The notes under the pieces: generated by a model
The model's database searches: none
What the model was told of the DNA's origin: nothing
The model's input: only the letters and a program-made list of their open reading frames with translations
Part shown: positions 29,801-44,800 of the stretch, one piece after another
How the letters are laid out: each line of letters begins with the position of its first letter
Position numbering within the stretch: position 1 is the stretch's first letter
Source of the DNA: Edolisoma coerulescens
Lineage: Eukaryota; Chordata; Aves; Passeriformes; Campephagidae
Direction: 5' to 3'
Assembly (NCBI GenBank): GCA_013397115.1
Contig: VWZW01001380.1
Coordinates: forward strand, 131,167 to 195,166
DNA length: 64,000 bases
Program-made: the position numbers and the translations under genes

Positions 29801-32800
29801 CCAGGTGCAGCTCTATTGCAAGTTTTACTGTTGGCACGATATATTCTGTGACAGTAACAGCTACAGATGAATCAGTGCAGTAGAAGTGCCCTTTTATTTG
29901 CAAGAGTGAAATTTCCAGATATGAGTCCGGACATTTTAAGGTGGGAATCACAAGTAGGCCACATTTTCCCTCTAAGCACATTGGTGTGACACTTGTGACT
30001 TTAGCCAGCTAACACAGATCATCAAGTGTAATGTTCCAAACTTATTACAGGGTAACCAGACAGGAACTGTAACAGAACCTGGTTCAAGGCTTGGACCAAT
30101 TCATATAAACATTTCATGTTTCTTACTGTGTAGATAGAAGGAATGATGGCATAACACTGTCTAAATCTTTAAATTAGTGTTGAGGTGAATGAGCACAAGA
30201 GGCATGAACAAATACAGGAAGAAGATGAGAAGCTGGTTAGTAGCAGCTGAACTTCAAAATTGTGATTAAGAATTTTTCATTTAAGAAATCTAGAATTATT
30301 TTCTTCAGGTTTTTTGTGTTGTTTGGATTTGCAGATTGGTCATTAAATCTCACAAAGCCCTATTCCATTCCTCTTTCTCTTCCACCTCAACAGGTCAATA
30401 ATGGCAAGTGAAAAAACAGTCTTCCTAAAACTGAAAATTTGTCAAGGTGGACAAGAGCCAGGATGGGGTTGAAAACTGATCCACAGATCAAGACATAAAA
30501 GAAAAGAGGATAAATTCATGATCAGACATTAGCTTGGGTTAATTTTGAACATTCTTTTTCCCTTTAGCAATCAAAAAGACAAATGACAAATTAGATATTG
30601 AGAAATACCATGCTCTGAATTTTACTTTTAATGACTCCCTAAGGTGTCAGAAGTGAATGCAGCCTTTTAAAAATGCTTCTCAGAGGATCAAGTTTAAAGA
30701 CTATTGATATTTTCCAGATTCCAGCTTCTTCTTTTCTATTTTGAAACAGATGAGCACTGTGGGCATTACAGAAAATGTAAAAGGGGATAACAAGAAGTTT
30801 GAGATCTGGTATAATGGCAGAGAAGAAGTCTATATCATTCAGGTAATGACAATCCTTTTTGTTTCCAAGGGCTCTACTTCCTTTCAATTGAATTGTTTTT
30901 AAGAATGTTCACTGTCCTATACACTCCAGAAACAATAGCCATTGAAAGCTTCATTGTTGTGTAGGCACTGAAACGGCCAATTCATTGTGAAAATGGTCAT
31001 GATTTTGGCTAAAAGAAGAAATAAAGTAATGGGAAATTTCTTGGAATGCTGGACAGAAAAGCAAGGACAGGACCTTAGACTCATGGTAACTTTTCCATCT
31101 GGAGGAGTGTCCTCTGCTTTGCTTAAGGCTGGCCACAGTGTTCCAATCCTTGGCAAAACTGAGAGCCAGCATAGGTCAGGGCAGCCCAGTGATTGGCAGC
31201 ATGTTTTAACAGGATCTGCTTTGCCTTGTCCTCTTTTGTTCTCAGGCATCTTCTGTTGAGCTGAAAAACACCTGGATTTCAGAGATTCGCAAAGTCCTGA
31301 CTGGACAGCTGGAAGCATGCAGAGGTAAGGCTCACAGAGCAGCCACTGGGAATGTGTCTTTCCTTCTGGAGCTGTGTGTGACAATGTGGGGCTGGGACAG
31401 TGCCAGCCAGTACCACCAGTGAAGCCAGCAAGGACCAGCTGGGCAGTTGCAGCACTGCTGGGATTTAAAGCCATGTCCTAATCAAAGAAAACTTCTTGGA
31501 CTTTTATAAATGACATGGATAACTATTCCATTCACAGTTAGTCCAAGGAACATGGTTTTCCTCTGTTCTCCCCCTCAAACCACAACTCCAGAAGTATCCA
31601 TTTACATCAGCATGTGAGGAGATGAAGTCCCAGTCTGCACTCTGTGCCTGCTCACAGGACCTGGATCAAAAGGTCTCCTTCCACATCCATGACTGAACAC
31701 AGCAACTGTTCCTCTGTCCTAGTGTTTGCTGTGTTTTGTTTGGGCTTTGAGGGGTTTTGTTTTAAATCTAGTCACCCACCTTCTATTCCAAATGTCAGTT
31801 GTCACATCTTTCCATCTTAGTGACCTCCCTGTAAAACATGGTTAATGACATTTCTCTCTCTCACAGGGATGTCACTATGAAGGTGGTTTGTGACTTGTTC
31901 AACACAGTGAATGACTGAAGCCTCATAAGTACCTAAGATAATGACACCCTTTGTATATAAGATATTGGATCCCCGACAGACAAAATTCAGTCAGGTTATT
32001 TCAGACAGCAAAAGAACATAGTGATGATAGCTATCATAGATGCTATTCTATTTATTACCTTGGGAGAAAAAACCCCACAGCTGTGTCCAATACAGACATT
32101 TCCTGGATCTTGGCATTGCTTCTCACCTTGGTCTGTCATTTTCTGCTTCTCTCATACACTCATCTCTCTTTAAAGCAAGGCCAGCAAAGCCTCTCCACCT
32201 ACATCCTTCAAATTCCTAAGCAGACTTTGTCCGAAGTGGAAACCTGTGTCTAAGCTTTAACTTTAGAGATCACCTCTATTTTAATTGTCTGTTTCACAAG
32301 GCAATGAGTTCTTACAACCTCCTTAGGTAGAAGGAAACAATTATGAACATTAGCCTCAGCAATTGAATCCAACCCATAACAATACACTTATTTACAATGT
32401 TGACTACTCTCGTCTTTTGTTAGTGATCTTGTCTTCATCCTTTCTCCTTTTTATTCTGAATTTTACTGTGATCAGTTCATCAGGAACTGCTGAGGAAAGA
32501 CCTCAAGATTCTTGTTAGTGCAGTTTCTGGACTCTATCTAGAGGCTTTCTGACATGGTTTGTAATATTTGCTTCTGAAGTATAAAAGCTGGTGTTACTTA
32601 GGCTACCACAGAAGAGTTACTAATGGAGGAAATGTACATCTTTAATAGGATAGAGTGCTAGTCCTCCATTTGTGTTTCTAGGCAAAGGAAATGAAGCTTG
32701 TATGTCACCCAGATGAGCATTTGTGAAATCTCTATAGCATACAAAACCTATTAGCTAGAGTTACTTTGCATTTTCCAGAGAAAACTATACAGGAATCAAA

Positions 32801-35800
32801 ACTGAAAGCTTTTTTAAGCATTTGTATTTTGATGTTCTTTGTTGTTTTGTCCTAAGATCATACGATTCTAGAATATTCAGATTTCAAGGGACCTCAGGAC
32901 ATCACAGTCCAAGTCCTGCTCAGAGCAAGAGTCAGTTAGTGGTCAAACAAGGTTACTCAAGACTTTATTCAGTCTGCTCTCAAGAACCTCCAAGGACGAC
33001 TTTCATCCTACTCTATGAGTAAAGTCAAGCTTCGCTTCACTCTCAATCTAGCAGAACAGCAGTCAGAGGGTATAAATTGTATCTCATATGATATTGTAAC
33101 TCTTCCCACTGCCTTTTCCCAAATATCACATGAATCAAACCCCTTATTACAATACTGATGTCAGGAAGCACATGCTTTGTCCTGTGGTTTTAAAGTTTCT
33201 ATTTCTAATGACTCACAAAAGAAGAGTCCTTAATCCAAGACTGGATATTTTTACAACTGTGCATTGCAATGGGAGCAGGAAGAGGGATATATTTGTTTGT
33301 CTGGCTGTTTTTAATGACTGTTGTTAGGACTTGCACAGGGGTTTGGAATGTTGGAAGGAACCAGCAGAGATGAATGAGTGAGGGGCAGAGAAGGTGGCCA
33401 GTTTAACATATGGGTCACTCGTGTCCAAGCGCTCGGAGTGTACCCAGCCCCGTCACACACTGCAGCGAGCATGGAATGCTAACAAGGCTTTGGGCAACAC
33501 CTTGATCCATCAATCCCAAAGAACATGACTGTCTCTTGCAGGCAAAGGAGTTACTGATGCAGCTTAAGGGATTTGTGTGAGGCTGTGAATCAGTTGCCAA
33601 ACACAGGAATGGAGCTACTTCCGACTCCCCACCCGGCGTGCGCATTTCTACGCGCGCACTGAGACCCTCGTATGCCTTTCTCTTCAAGTACAAGCATTCC
33701 ATTCAGATTGCACTTGCAGTCAAAATCTCTCCTCTCCTATTTCTCTCTCCCACCTTCTACATAAACACAGAAGCAACTTACACATTTTGGAGCAATTTCT
33801 TTTTTACTTTTTTTTTTAACAGAAGCAAGTCAACTGCACCAAAGAATCACTGAGAGTGTGTATCATGCACCAATGGATTCCTCCAATGCAAGCAGGTAAC
33901 TACAGCTGCCATGGCATATCAGGGCCATGTTTGGTCTTGCCTTTGTGCTTTTGCAGTACGTAAATTCTTAGGTTTTTGTGTTTAGCTTCCTGGATATGAA
34001 TTTCTTAATTGTCTTCAAATTCATTAAAGATATATAAATACAGATAAAGGTTTTGCTCAAGAGAGAACTAATACCACAATGCAGAATTCATTTCAAAGAT
34101 TAGCTCGAGTTTAGACAAAATGTGTTGGAACATTTCCAGGATGTTAAGTGGAGCTGTCAGCAAATTTTTGTAATGACCCAGTTGCTGGGCAAGTTTAATG
34201 TAAGTTGGCATGGGATATCACTGTAAAATTTTAGCAGGATCAACCAAAACAGGCGATCCCAGGTAACAGCCAGCCTTTGAGAGTGGTACAACTCAATGCA
34301 AGAAATATTAAACAGATGTAGTGCTATTGATCTTGCACCATATTTTCTCTAGGCTTTGTTAATTTGCTTTGTTTAGGGTTCATGGGTGGAAATCTTTCAG
34401 CAGAACCACCTTGGGGATAGGAGAAAATTATTTCAGTAAGATATGAAGTGCAATCACAAAAATGTTTCAAAATAATCCAGATGTGTGTCCTTCTTATAAG
34501 GCTCTTAAAGTGAGATTTTCCAGAGCAGAAATTATAGACAAAATATGTCAACAGAAAATTAATTAACTCCAGGAAGAAAGGCCATGTGATCAGCTATTTG
34601 TCCTAGAGTGGATTAAACCAAAGGAAAAATGAAATGTTTGTTGTCCTCACTCTGCCAGCTGTGCCAGAAAAGGATAGGTCAGATGCTCCTGCTCCAGATG
34701 CTGGGTTATTATAGGAACAGGAAGAATACAGTGAGTCTTCATGCAAGAACAATGCTCTGAGCTGTGATGAATGGCACAAAATTCAGGTGTCCCATCATCT
34801 GTAATATGTGTCCCCAAGAGAAGCAAGGGCAGGGGAATTGCAGCACCAAGCTGGCTTTGCAGTAGCTGATGTGAAATGGTGGATCCAGAATCCCTCAGAC
34901 CAGGGAGCCCTTTCTGCAGCCTGTTTGGGGATGCTGGGTGGAGGCAAGGAGGGAAGGGAAGAGGCTGGACTGTGATAGCCACCATGTGGCACAGTCTGTG
35001 CTCGTGACTGATGTGACCAAGCAGCCCCAGTTGTGAGAGGCGCTGGAGGCCAGTGGAGACAGCATTGCTGAAGAGCAGCCAGCATCATCAGTGCTCTGCC
35101 AGCCAATGGAGGCTAATTAATCACTGACATGTTACCTACCCAACAGACATCTACTCCTGGGTTGCCCAGGCATGACAGTGACTCTACTGTTTGTTGGGAA
35201 TTGTCAAACCTCTGCTGTGACACTGGGGAAATCTGTTTGCAGCACACTTTCCCCTCCCCAGGCTGTATCTGTTCCATGACAAAGACTATCCCCTTTACTG
35301 TTTACATCACTTGGGACTGCAATTCCATGAGATAAGGCAGGTCTGACTCAGGATTGGAGTGGAGGTGTTGGCAAAAGGGACACTTAGAGCCAGTGTCCTT
35401 AATACAGGCAGTTATTGAGTGTCCCTAAGTCTATTTCAATTCTCTCTCTCCAAGTTCTTCCACAAAGTTTCACTGTTTAATCCTAAAATGAGATGCCCTG
35501 TGGTATCTATTGCTGCTGTATCTCTCTCAAGGGATGGCTGCTGCATTTCATTGATAATGAAATGATGCCTTTCTATTGTTTTCTGATCTATTTAAACATA
35601 TGAAACTTAAATAGTTTATTGTTCTAACTGCTTAACTATCTGCTTTGGAAATGCTTTTTCTCAATTGGAAATGACTGATGCAGTCATACATCCATGTAAA
35701 AATATCCTGTGAACGTGGATAAACACAAACTCTTGGAATCTGGCTGCAGATGCTGTTTCAGAAAAGCTGGTGCGTTTTCTTGGTGTCTTTCTCACAGCTG

Positions 35801-38800
35801 TAAATCTTTAACTCTGTCAGCTGCATGTTTCACAGTTATCCCAGACTAGCTGGGAAGGAATAGAGGGAAAAGAATAAGGAAATGTGAGTGTGCTTTGGAT
35901 TTGTACCCATATTTATTTTGAGCCCCATTTTGTACCTGACATTAGGCTGCAAAATCACATTTTGATTTAGTACAGGAGGTAACAGAGACCTTGCTAAGGT
36001 TTCATCAGAAACAGGTCAGAAGTTCAAATACAAAACAATGAGTCCTGGACTGCCTTTTATTTAGAAAAGGTATTTACAGATCTCTAGTATTTAAATTGTT
36101 TTTAAGTTTTTAATGATATCTTGGACCTTCCCTTACAGCAGAACAAACCCTGTGAATGTTAAAGGTAGCAGTTCCTGTGTTAATTGTAAGCAGCAGTTTA
36201 ATTGCTGATACATGTCAATAACGAGCACTTTGGCAAAGGGTATTTCAAATGTGTAGATACAATGAAATGAGCAGAGCACTCTGCCAAAGATAACAGTCAA
36301 ACACCCAAATTAAACCACCAGACATTTGCAAACAATGAGGATAAGAACCACGAGAAAACCTTGCAGCTTGAATGTCCTACAAACCTGGGGCAGGGGCGTC
36401 CTTCCCATTACAGACCCAAGGCCAATACCTGGGCAGATCTGTCAAGGTGGATCCTCCCATTTGTGACTTGGCTGCAGACAGGGATATCCCACTGGGATTC
36501 ATGCTTCCAAAGGGCAGAAGAAACAGAAGTTGGGGAAGCCAATAGAATTCATATGTTGCTCTATGCACGGTATGACCTCTACCTGACCATCCAGTATCCA
36601 TTTCTCTCCTGGAGACAAATGGATTTATGCTGCAAAGGATGGGAAATCGGGGTTATCTTTTCTTACCTGGTTTCCCACTCCAGCCTTTCAAATCTGTTGC
36701 ACTTGTAAAAAGAACTTGTGCAGACAACCAGCTTGTTTCTCCAGTTTTTCCTTCTCAGCCCTGATGAACTCACTGTGTGGTGTGGAGAGAAGGCAGGATG
36801 GCTTTTTTCCACCATACATGCCTGCACAGATGCAGGCTTTTATAGCACAGAGCATTCTAAATCCAGCCCTTTGTTCCTTAGGCTTCCATGTCTGAGGGTA
36901 AAAAAGAATGCTTAGTGCTCAGTGCTTTATCAGATGTTAAACAGGGATGTTACTATTTTTGTATTTCTTCTCAAGGTATAGCAGGAAGTCCTCAAGTATA
37001 TATGAAAACAAATCTGAGACATCAAATGTGGAAGCATCTAACAACAAAAACAGGAATTCCAGTCCCAGCGCCAGACAAAAGAGAGGTAGGAGTTCCAACA
37101 GAGCTTTTGCTTCCAAAGGGTAATACTTTTATATTTGCACATATTTCTGGAGTTTGATCAGGATACTTTAAATCTACGTAGTTTTAACCCAACATCAAAA
37201 AAACAACGCCACAAAGCTGAGTGACTGTACCATGAAAATTCGTGAGCACCAAAAGGCATTACCAGTTTAGGATTTTTAAGTCTGAGTTTTGATGCTTTAC
37301 AGTGCTCTTTATAAAACCTGTGTTTTTTAAAAATAGAATTTAGGGGACAATAGTATGCGTGTTTTTACCTTCTGTATCCTGGTGAAGTTGATTTCTAGAC
37401 ATATTTAATTTAAATTTTTTTCTACAGACTTTACCAACTGATTTCTTTGCTTTAAGTCAAGGAGAGTTTTTTGCCTCCTCTGTGTTTATCAGTTCCCCTC
37501 AGGTGTACAGTAAATAAACCCACATGCAGTCACAGAAAGTCCCTCCATTATTTGAGGACATAAATACAATAGATCTTCTATACACAACAGAGGTTAAAAG
37601 AAACACTAAACAGAAACTGAATCTCATCTGACAGTAGCACGAACAGAAAAACTTTTGACAGCAGTTTTTCTTTCATTCTCTATGTTGAACAAAGAATTTT
37701 CTAGTAATATAAAAAAAGAAAAATTTGAGGTCTTAAGAAAAATAATGTCCAAATGAGGCGTAAAGTAACATCCCCTTTATAAATAGAGGCAGTAAAAAAG
37801 AAAGTGGAATATCTTCTCTTGGAAAAACAGGCTATTCACCAGAAGATTTTTCATTGCATTAAGTTTTCATGCTGGGAAAAAAAAAGTTATGAATTCTTCG
37901 TTAAAAAATTCAATCTTAAAAATCTGTTTCAGTGAAATTTTATTTCTAAAACATTTAGACTTTTTTTTTAATTAAAAAAGTGGAAAAGTAGCTTTTCCGT
38001 TGAAATTTATAACCCCCTTTTCAAAAAAAAGTTTCCATAGATGTTTTCTAACTGTCCAGCTTACTCAAGAGTGTGGGAACCGGGATCACATTCTGTGCCG
38101 ATTGACATTCTTCTGTCTTCTGCTTTCCCATGAGCAGCTCCTCAGGGCTCTGGCTGGGATCCCACTGGCTCAGCCCAGAGCATCCTCATCCTCTGGTGGG
38201 TGGCTGCTCCTGCAGGGCTGGGCAGTGAGTCCATTCTTGTTTGGGGATTTGGGTGCCCTGTGCATCTTGAGCTGCAAACCTCGCTGTGCAGAGCCAGCAA
38301 AATGCTCTCCAGCTCAAGATGTCCCAGCAAAACTCGAGTTTGTGTCCCTGTGAGGCACCTACGGCTGGGGCTCTGCAGGGGGCTGAACTCAAAAATGTCC
38401 CAACACCCGGCACAGAGCCTGGGGCTCTGCCAAAACTGTCTCTTTTGTGCCACCTACTGCCTGTAAAATGCTTCCAATATCGGTGTAGTTCCTGTGAACA
38501 CAGATAATTTTAAAATATTGGGGGTTTTCTGCAGTACAGAAGGGGAGGGTACTGTGACAAGCTATTTCAGTTTCATTTTTCTTATTGATAAGTGCATGTG
38601 GCAGAGTTTTCTACATATAAGCCAGTGTTTTGTGTGGACCTGACTGGTGGAGTCACTGCCTTGAAATTAAACGGGAGCAAGTCCTGCAGGAACCTGTGGG
38701 GACCCCCTGTCTGACTGCCCTGCTCAAAGCAGGGTCTGCTGGAAGCAAGTTGCTCACAGCCATGTCCAGCTGGGTTCTGAATAGCTCCAAGGATGGTGAC

Positions 38801-41800
38801 TCCTCAATTTCCCTTTCACAGTAAAAAGGGTTTTTCACATTTTTAAATGGAATTTCCCATATTTCGATTTGTGCCTGTTGTCTCTCTCATCCTGTCACTG
38901 GGCTCCACTGAGAAGCATCTGGCTCCATCCTCTTTATTTTATAAGATCCTCCTGAGCCTTTTCTTCTCCAGGCTGTGCAATCACATCTCTTTCACTCCTC
39001 ATGTCAGCTACTGCATTCCCTTAATCACCTTCCTGGCCTTTCACTGGATTTACTCAGGTATGCCCATGTCTCTCTTGTCCTGAGGAGCCAGGACAGGACA
39101 GCACTGCAGGAGTGTCTCTCTTGTGCTGAGAAGAGGGGAAGGATCACCTCCTTGGCACAGCTCTGGCTAATGCAGCCCAGGATGCTGTTGGCTTTCTTTG
39201 CCTCAAGTACACATTGCAGGCTCTTGTTCAACCTGTTGCCCATCAGGACCTGGTTCTTATTATGTTTGGAAATAGTTTCCAGGGTTATTTGGTATACCTG
39301 CAGAATGAAGGAAAAGGTTTGAAATAACTCAGGTGGCAATAACTTGACTTTAGAGACCAGTGTCTAATGCTTTGCTGGTGCTGAGAGGCTGCGGGGACTT
39401 GTGAAATGCTAAGGGGTCCCTCAGGGGAGTGATACAATTGCAGAGCTGAAGAACTAACACGGGAACCTACCCCTCTACACATGCACTGCTGTACTCCCTG
39501 TGGGACTCTCTGATATTTAAAGGCTATGGATTTTCTTGCCCTAAGAAAACAGAAAGTAATATATTTTATATACCAGTTTCTGCATTCTTTATAAGCTACA
39601 GTATCTGTACAAAGATTGCCTGGCAGTGGGAGCAGCCATGGCAGGGAATGGCCAACGCAGACAGTCTGAAAGCCAAAGGCAGCCCCACAGCTGAAGCCAC
39701 TGCCTGGGAGCAGCTCCTCACCAGGGGCACCTGCCTGGCCCAGAGCTGGCATTGGGCACTGGGTAGAAGGAGCTGAACCACAGTGGCATAATTCTTCTGT
39801 GTTGTTAAAATCTGTTCACCTCACACCCACCTGTGCATGCAGGCACCTCGGATCCTGGATTATCTTGGCTGCAAATCAGGAAGTGATGGGATGCGCTTTC
39901 CTTTGGAAGCACAGCTTGTCTGTCTGTTGCTTGTCTGTCAGTGTGGATTCACTGTCTCTACGTGTTCCCTTTGTACTTTTGGTCTTCATTTGTCCCTCTA
40001 AGGATTTTCATGTGACAGTGTATGAAACAAAGAGGAGGAAAATCTATTGGTTAAATCCTAAGGCTCAGAACCAGGTACCCAACACATGGTTTTTCTTCTG
40101 CTCCTTTGCCATAAACCTTCTGTGTGTTATCTGCCCACACCAAGAAAGGAGCAGATGGAGGATTTGGCAGGAATGCGTGGATCTGGGGGTTTGATCTAGG
40201 TCCACCTGTTTCCTGCAATGTGAGTAACTGAGTATCTTTCAAGCCCAGAGCCTCAGGACCTCGATCCATCTGTGACTGGTCTCCGCAGAGGCGGCTGTCA
40301 GACAGCATGGCTGATTATTCATGCATGAGCCTGGCATGTGAGCTTTGCTGGCATGGCATCCTTACATCCCAGCAAATCAGGAGATCAAGTGTATGACTCT
40401 GTGCCAGCTTCAGAGGCTTTAGAAAGGCTTCAGCAGGTAAGGCTGAAGGTGTACCAGCCACAGGGCTGGTGAGGGCAGACTCTTCAGTGCCAGCGCTGGA
40501 TACCAGAAGTGGGACTGCTCTCAACACTTGCATGTCCCGCACTCCAAGGCTTTTTCTCTTATTTCTCCCTACAATTTGCTGTTCCAACCAATGATGTGTT
40601 TTCATAATAGAAGGCACTAGCTTGCTGCTAAATTGTATTTTCCTTTGATGAGAGCTACCTCCCTTCACCTGTTATTCTTTGGTTTTGTTTTGTTGTTGTT
40701 CTCCATTAAAACTCAGTGAGCCAAACTCAACCCAGAGGCTCTGTTTGGTTCAGCTGGTTTACTCACCCTGACCTCATGCCACCTTTCTAATTGATTAGCT
40801 CTTGCTCAGGCTTGAACTGAATCAAAATTTATTCATTTCTTTTTAGTTGTCATCCAGTGCTAACCTTTCCTTTCCCATAAGCTGAACAGCTGACCCTTCC
40901 TTCCTTATTTCTCTTCCCTCTCCCTCTCTCTCCTAGTTGATGCTTCCAGCAGCCTTAACCTTGAGCGCACAGCGCTTGCTAGAAAGCGATTCACATTGCA
41001 AGGTCTTTCCAACCGCAGAGCTCCACCCAAAGGTAAAATCACCCATGCAGCATCTGGTCTCAGGCCATCTGTCTCCTGCACTCCCACAATGTTCTCTCCA
41101 TCCCATAGTGCCATCCATCACTGTTTCCTAAAGTGCTGCTGCATCTCACCCAAATGCTCCTTTCTGGTGCACACAAGTGGCTCCTCTGCTCAAAGACACC
41201 GTCACCAAAAATTGCTCCCACAGCAGTGTTGGCAAGGCAACCTCTGGGTTGGCTGGTTGGGTCTTTTACTGGTGCACAGTGCAAATAACATTTGTTTCTA
41301 GTTTCTCTCAAGGGTCAAAGTGTGAACTGGTTTTAAATGATCAACTGGGCTTCTTTCAGCAGCTTACAGGCTTGAAGAAAAAGAGTATCATATCTGTTGT
41401 GCTACATGAGATTTTAATGTGTGAAATCATTCATTGGTTGGATGTCTTTGTTTTTTCAAATGTTGTTCAGCTCTGGCCTAGTGGGGAACCAGAATTCGGG
41501 AGATCTGGGGTTTATTTCCTCTTAATTATGTTATATGACACTGTAAAATGCTGTGTTGTGAGTACTTGTGCATAAATGTTTAGCAGACATCCATGAACAG
41601 AGAGCACTGCAAGTTCCTGTGCTGGCTTTACAAGGAAGAGACTTTAGAGGAAAGAAAGAAATGTGAACAGAAATTAAATGGAATGACTACTTACAATCAC
41701 TATCTGAAAAGATACTGTAATTACTCCTTTTATTGCTTTTGTGTGGCTTTTCTCCTGTTCTCATAAATGATACTTCCTCTGCGAGACAAAGCGTTAGTGG

Positions 41801-44800
41801 GCAATGATGGAGAGGGTGAGCACCAGGGAGGAAGAACCAAGATGAAAGCATAAAAGCAAAAATACGGAAGCATTAAATTATAATGGGATAAAGTAGATAA
41901 GAACGCACCAAGCGTCAGCACTGCCGTAAGATTCTGGCTGCAAGATTAGGGCTGCATGTGGTAGGGAGATCCAAGATGGACAAACAAGTTCAGCGTCTGA
42001 ATATAAAAATCAGTGGGTTTTAGATCTTGTGACTCAGGGAATCAATGACAAAACACAGATTTCGGAAATAATGCTGTAATTTTTGCGGGTTTGGGTCTAC
42101 AATTTTGTTTGGGACCTCTTTAACTTTTTTATCTGAGTTTTTCTTGTCATATGAGATGTCTTGCCTTGTATTCAGTGCTCCAGGCAGTGAAGCGCAGCTC
42201 GGAAGAGTTCGAACCCCCTCAGCTGTAGGTGCTCTGAGCTCAAAGCCTTGCTGGGTCTGGTTACTTGAGATTCCTGTGGAACACCTCTTACACAATGTCC
42301 CATTTCACTCTGTGGTGCTGATCTGCTGCTGAACTGCTCCTGGCCTGGAGGGAACCCCTGGCAGACAGGCTGGGTGGCCGGCAGAGCGTGGTCATTCCCA
42401 CAGGCAAAGCCTGTCAGCACTGCACGGGCTGGCTGCTGACGCAGATTGGAAGCTGGGAGCAGGGAAGTGTCTGCAGTCAGCTTGTCCTGCTCCTGAACAC
42501 TTTGTTTAAAGGTTTTTGTTACTGGTCATGGCAAAAAATGGTGTTTTGAGCTGAGAGTACTTTGGTTTACGCCCTCTGTGTCTGTTCCTGTCCAGAGCAC
42601 ATAAAAGGGAAGGTCTAAACAATATAATACCCAGACTAACTAGGGTGAAAACAAGATGGATGGATATCAACTGGCAGTGGAGCATGGATGCTCAGAGAAA
42701 TGCTGAACTGTCTGCCTAGGCTGGATACGACGGGCTGGAAAATGTTGTGTATAATCACTTTGGTGTTTTAGCCAAAGAAATGCTGATGTCTGGAGAAGAA
42801 ACTTTACCATCCTGCACTCCATCAGTGCAGAGATCCCCGGGGCAGCCATCCCAGAGCTGGCACCAAAATGTATCAAAGTCCACACTCAAAGCACCCTGCA
42901 TCTCCCCTCCCTTGGGTCAGCATTAGCCATCCTGGTTTGCAGAGCCAAGTTCATATTCCTTGGGGTTGGCACAACTTCAACACATCTCATAGTGAAATGT
43001 GGGGAAGCTGTGTCTCCACTCCTGAGTAGACTTAGAGAAAAGGCAGGATGCTAAATAAGTAAACAAAAAACCACTATGTAGCCTTCACTTTCTCCAAGCT
43101 GGTTTGCACTGGTAAGGATGGAGGCTCAGAGAATGTTTTCAGGCATTCACACAGTTAAAATTTTGAAATGACAAATGTAAACTCCATTAATGCTTGTTTC
43201 TCAGTGTATTTCAGGTCAGTCATCACAAAACAAGCAGTTCAGTGTCTAAAATGATCCAAACCTCATCTGTAGACACACACCCCATTCCAGCCATCATGCT
43301 CATTTCTCTGTGTTTTGTAGCTGTACTTGGACACTAGTTGGTTGCTAAAATAATAATTGGCACAAGTCTCTTTTCTGAAGTATTAAAATTGGTGCAATTG
43401 GAATTGCTTTGAAAAGATGTTCATAATAACACTTTCTGTGCTTTTCATTTTGTTGAGGGTATTTTTCCTGTCTGTTTTAGAGGAGCAACCTTTCTTTCCT
43501 TTACCCTTTTCCAGCTGCTGCTTTGCTTTGAACATCTTTTACCCTCAGTGCTTATTAACCTCTAACCCTGCCCTGCATTGCATCTGTCTGTTCTCCCAGA
43601 TCCAGAGTCTAAGGACAGAGAAGTTACCCGTCGCTTTTCCCTAGCCTCCTCCATCAGCACCACAGTCAATGCTTCTGCTGTGACCAAAGGTACTGTCATG
43701 CTGCTTGCTTGGCTCCCCCTCTCCCTGCCTGCTGGCTGACACATCCTCTGCCAAATGCTGCTCACAGAGTGAGTACCTGAGGCTCAATTTTTACAAAGGC
43801 AGGAGGTTCCAGCAGAAGAAGAATCAGCACCAGTGTAACACCTGCAGGGAGGCAGGCCAGGACATTTTGAATGTGTACTGAGTGTGCTGCCAGCACACAG
43901 AGTGACTCTTCCCAGTTTCTCCATAATAAGCTTCAAAAAGTGTTGCTGGTGTCCATGGAAATTGGGTTAGTTTTTGGCTGGCATGGGGTTAGGTTTCCAA
44001 CTTCTCCCTGGTTTGGATTAACTGATGTTCAATTGAAATTATTTCTCTGTTTTCTTAAAGCTCTTTAGGATTTTTGCTTTCAAGAAGGAGAGAATCTCCT
44101 CGTTGCATAGCAGATATCAAGAAAGCCTGAAATCAAGCCAAAAATGGAGGAGCAATAGATGCCAGTTTCAATCATATTTAGCAATATCACTGTCATGATT
44201 AGAAACTATGTTTGCAAGGAAATTTTCATATGTGTAAGGGAGCTGGATGCCGAATGCACTGAACTCTATGCCATTTGTGTGGGAGCTTATGAAAGTTTTA
44301 TTTTTGAGCTTTTTTCAGTTTTAGAAAAGGCACTTTTACAAAATATAAGTTACTGTACTAGTGCCTAGACTTAAAAGCAACCCATGCATTTAGGCAAGTT
44401 TGTGTTGAAAATCAGTAGTACTGTGGGCACATAAGCCTCCTACATGTCAGGGATCATTTCGACAACAGAACATATGGTCTTACATGAAATTCTGAATATA
44501 CTGCCTTTTGGCAGTTCCTGGAATGGAGTGGAGGAACTGATTTGCAAAATTAAGATTTTCAGGGAAATTCACAAATTAAAATGGAAGGGAAAATGGCAGA
44601 ATTAATTTGTATAAAAATCTTTGCTCTATACTTGTCAGGAAGAAGTTGCTCAGTATCTGTTGTCTTCTCAGCCGCTGTGAAGGATATGAACCACATCCTT
44701 GGCTGCCATGAAGCTGTCAGGGAATGAGGGCAAAGTGGGGTTGATGGGCAAAGGAAGGATGTGATAGTCCCACTACCTACAAATGTTTCTTTGACAGCAC

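Noticed and set aside
29537..29981. Minus-strand frames of 80 and 117 codons after the PH exon
   Set aside because: Cys/Ser-rich, unrelated to known proteins, within an intron. No independent support.
30917..31474. 185-codon minus-strand open frame
   Set aside because: It runs antisense across the well-supported PH exon at 31246-31324 and its introns, with no recognisable domain.
39025..39752. Minus-strand frames of 104 and 155 codons
   Set aside because: The first is degraded CR1 reverse transcriptase. The second lies next to it and resembles nothing known. Neither is a host gene.
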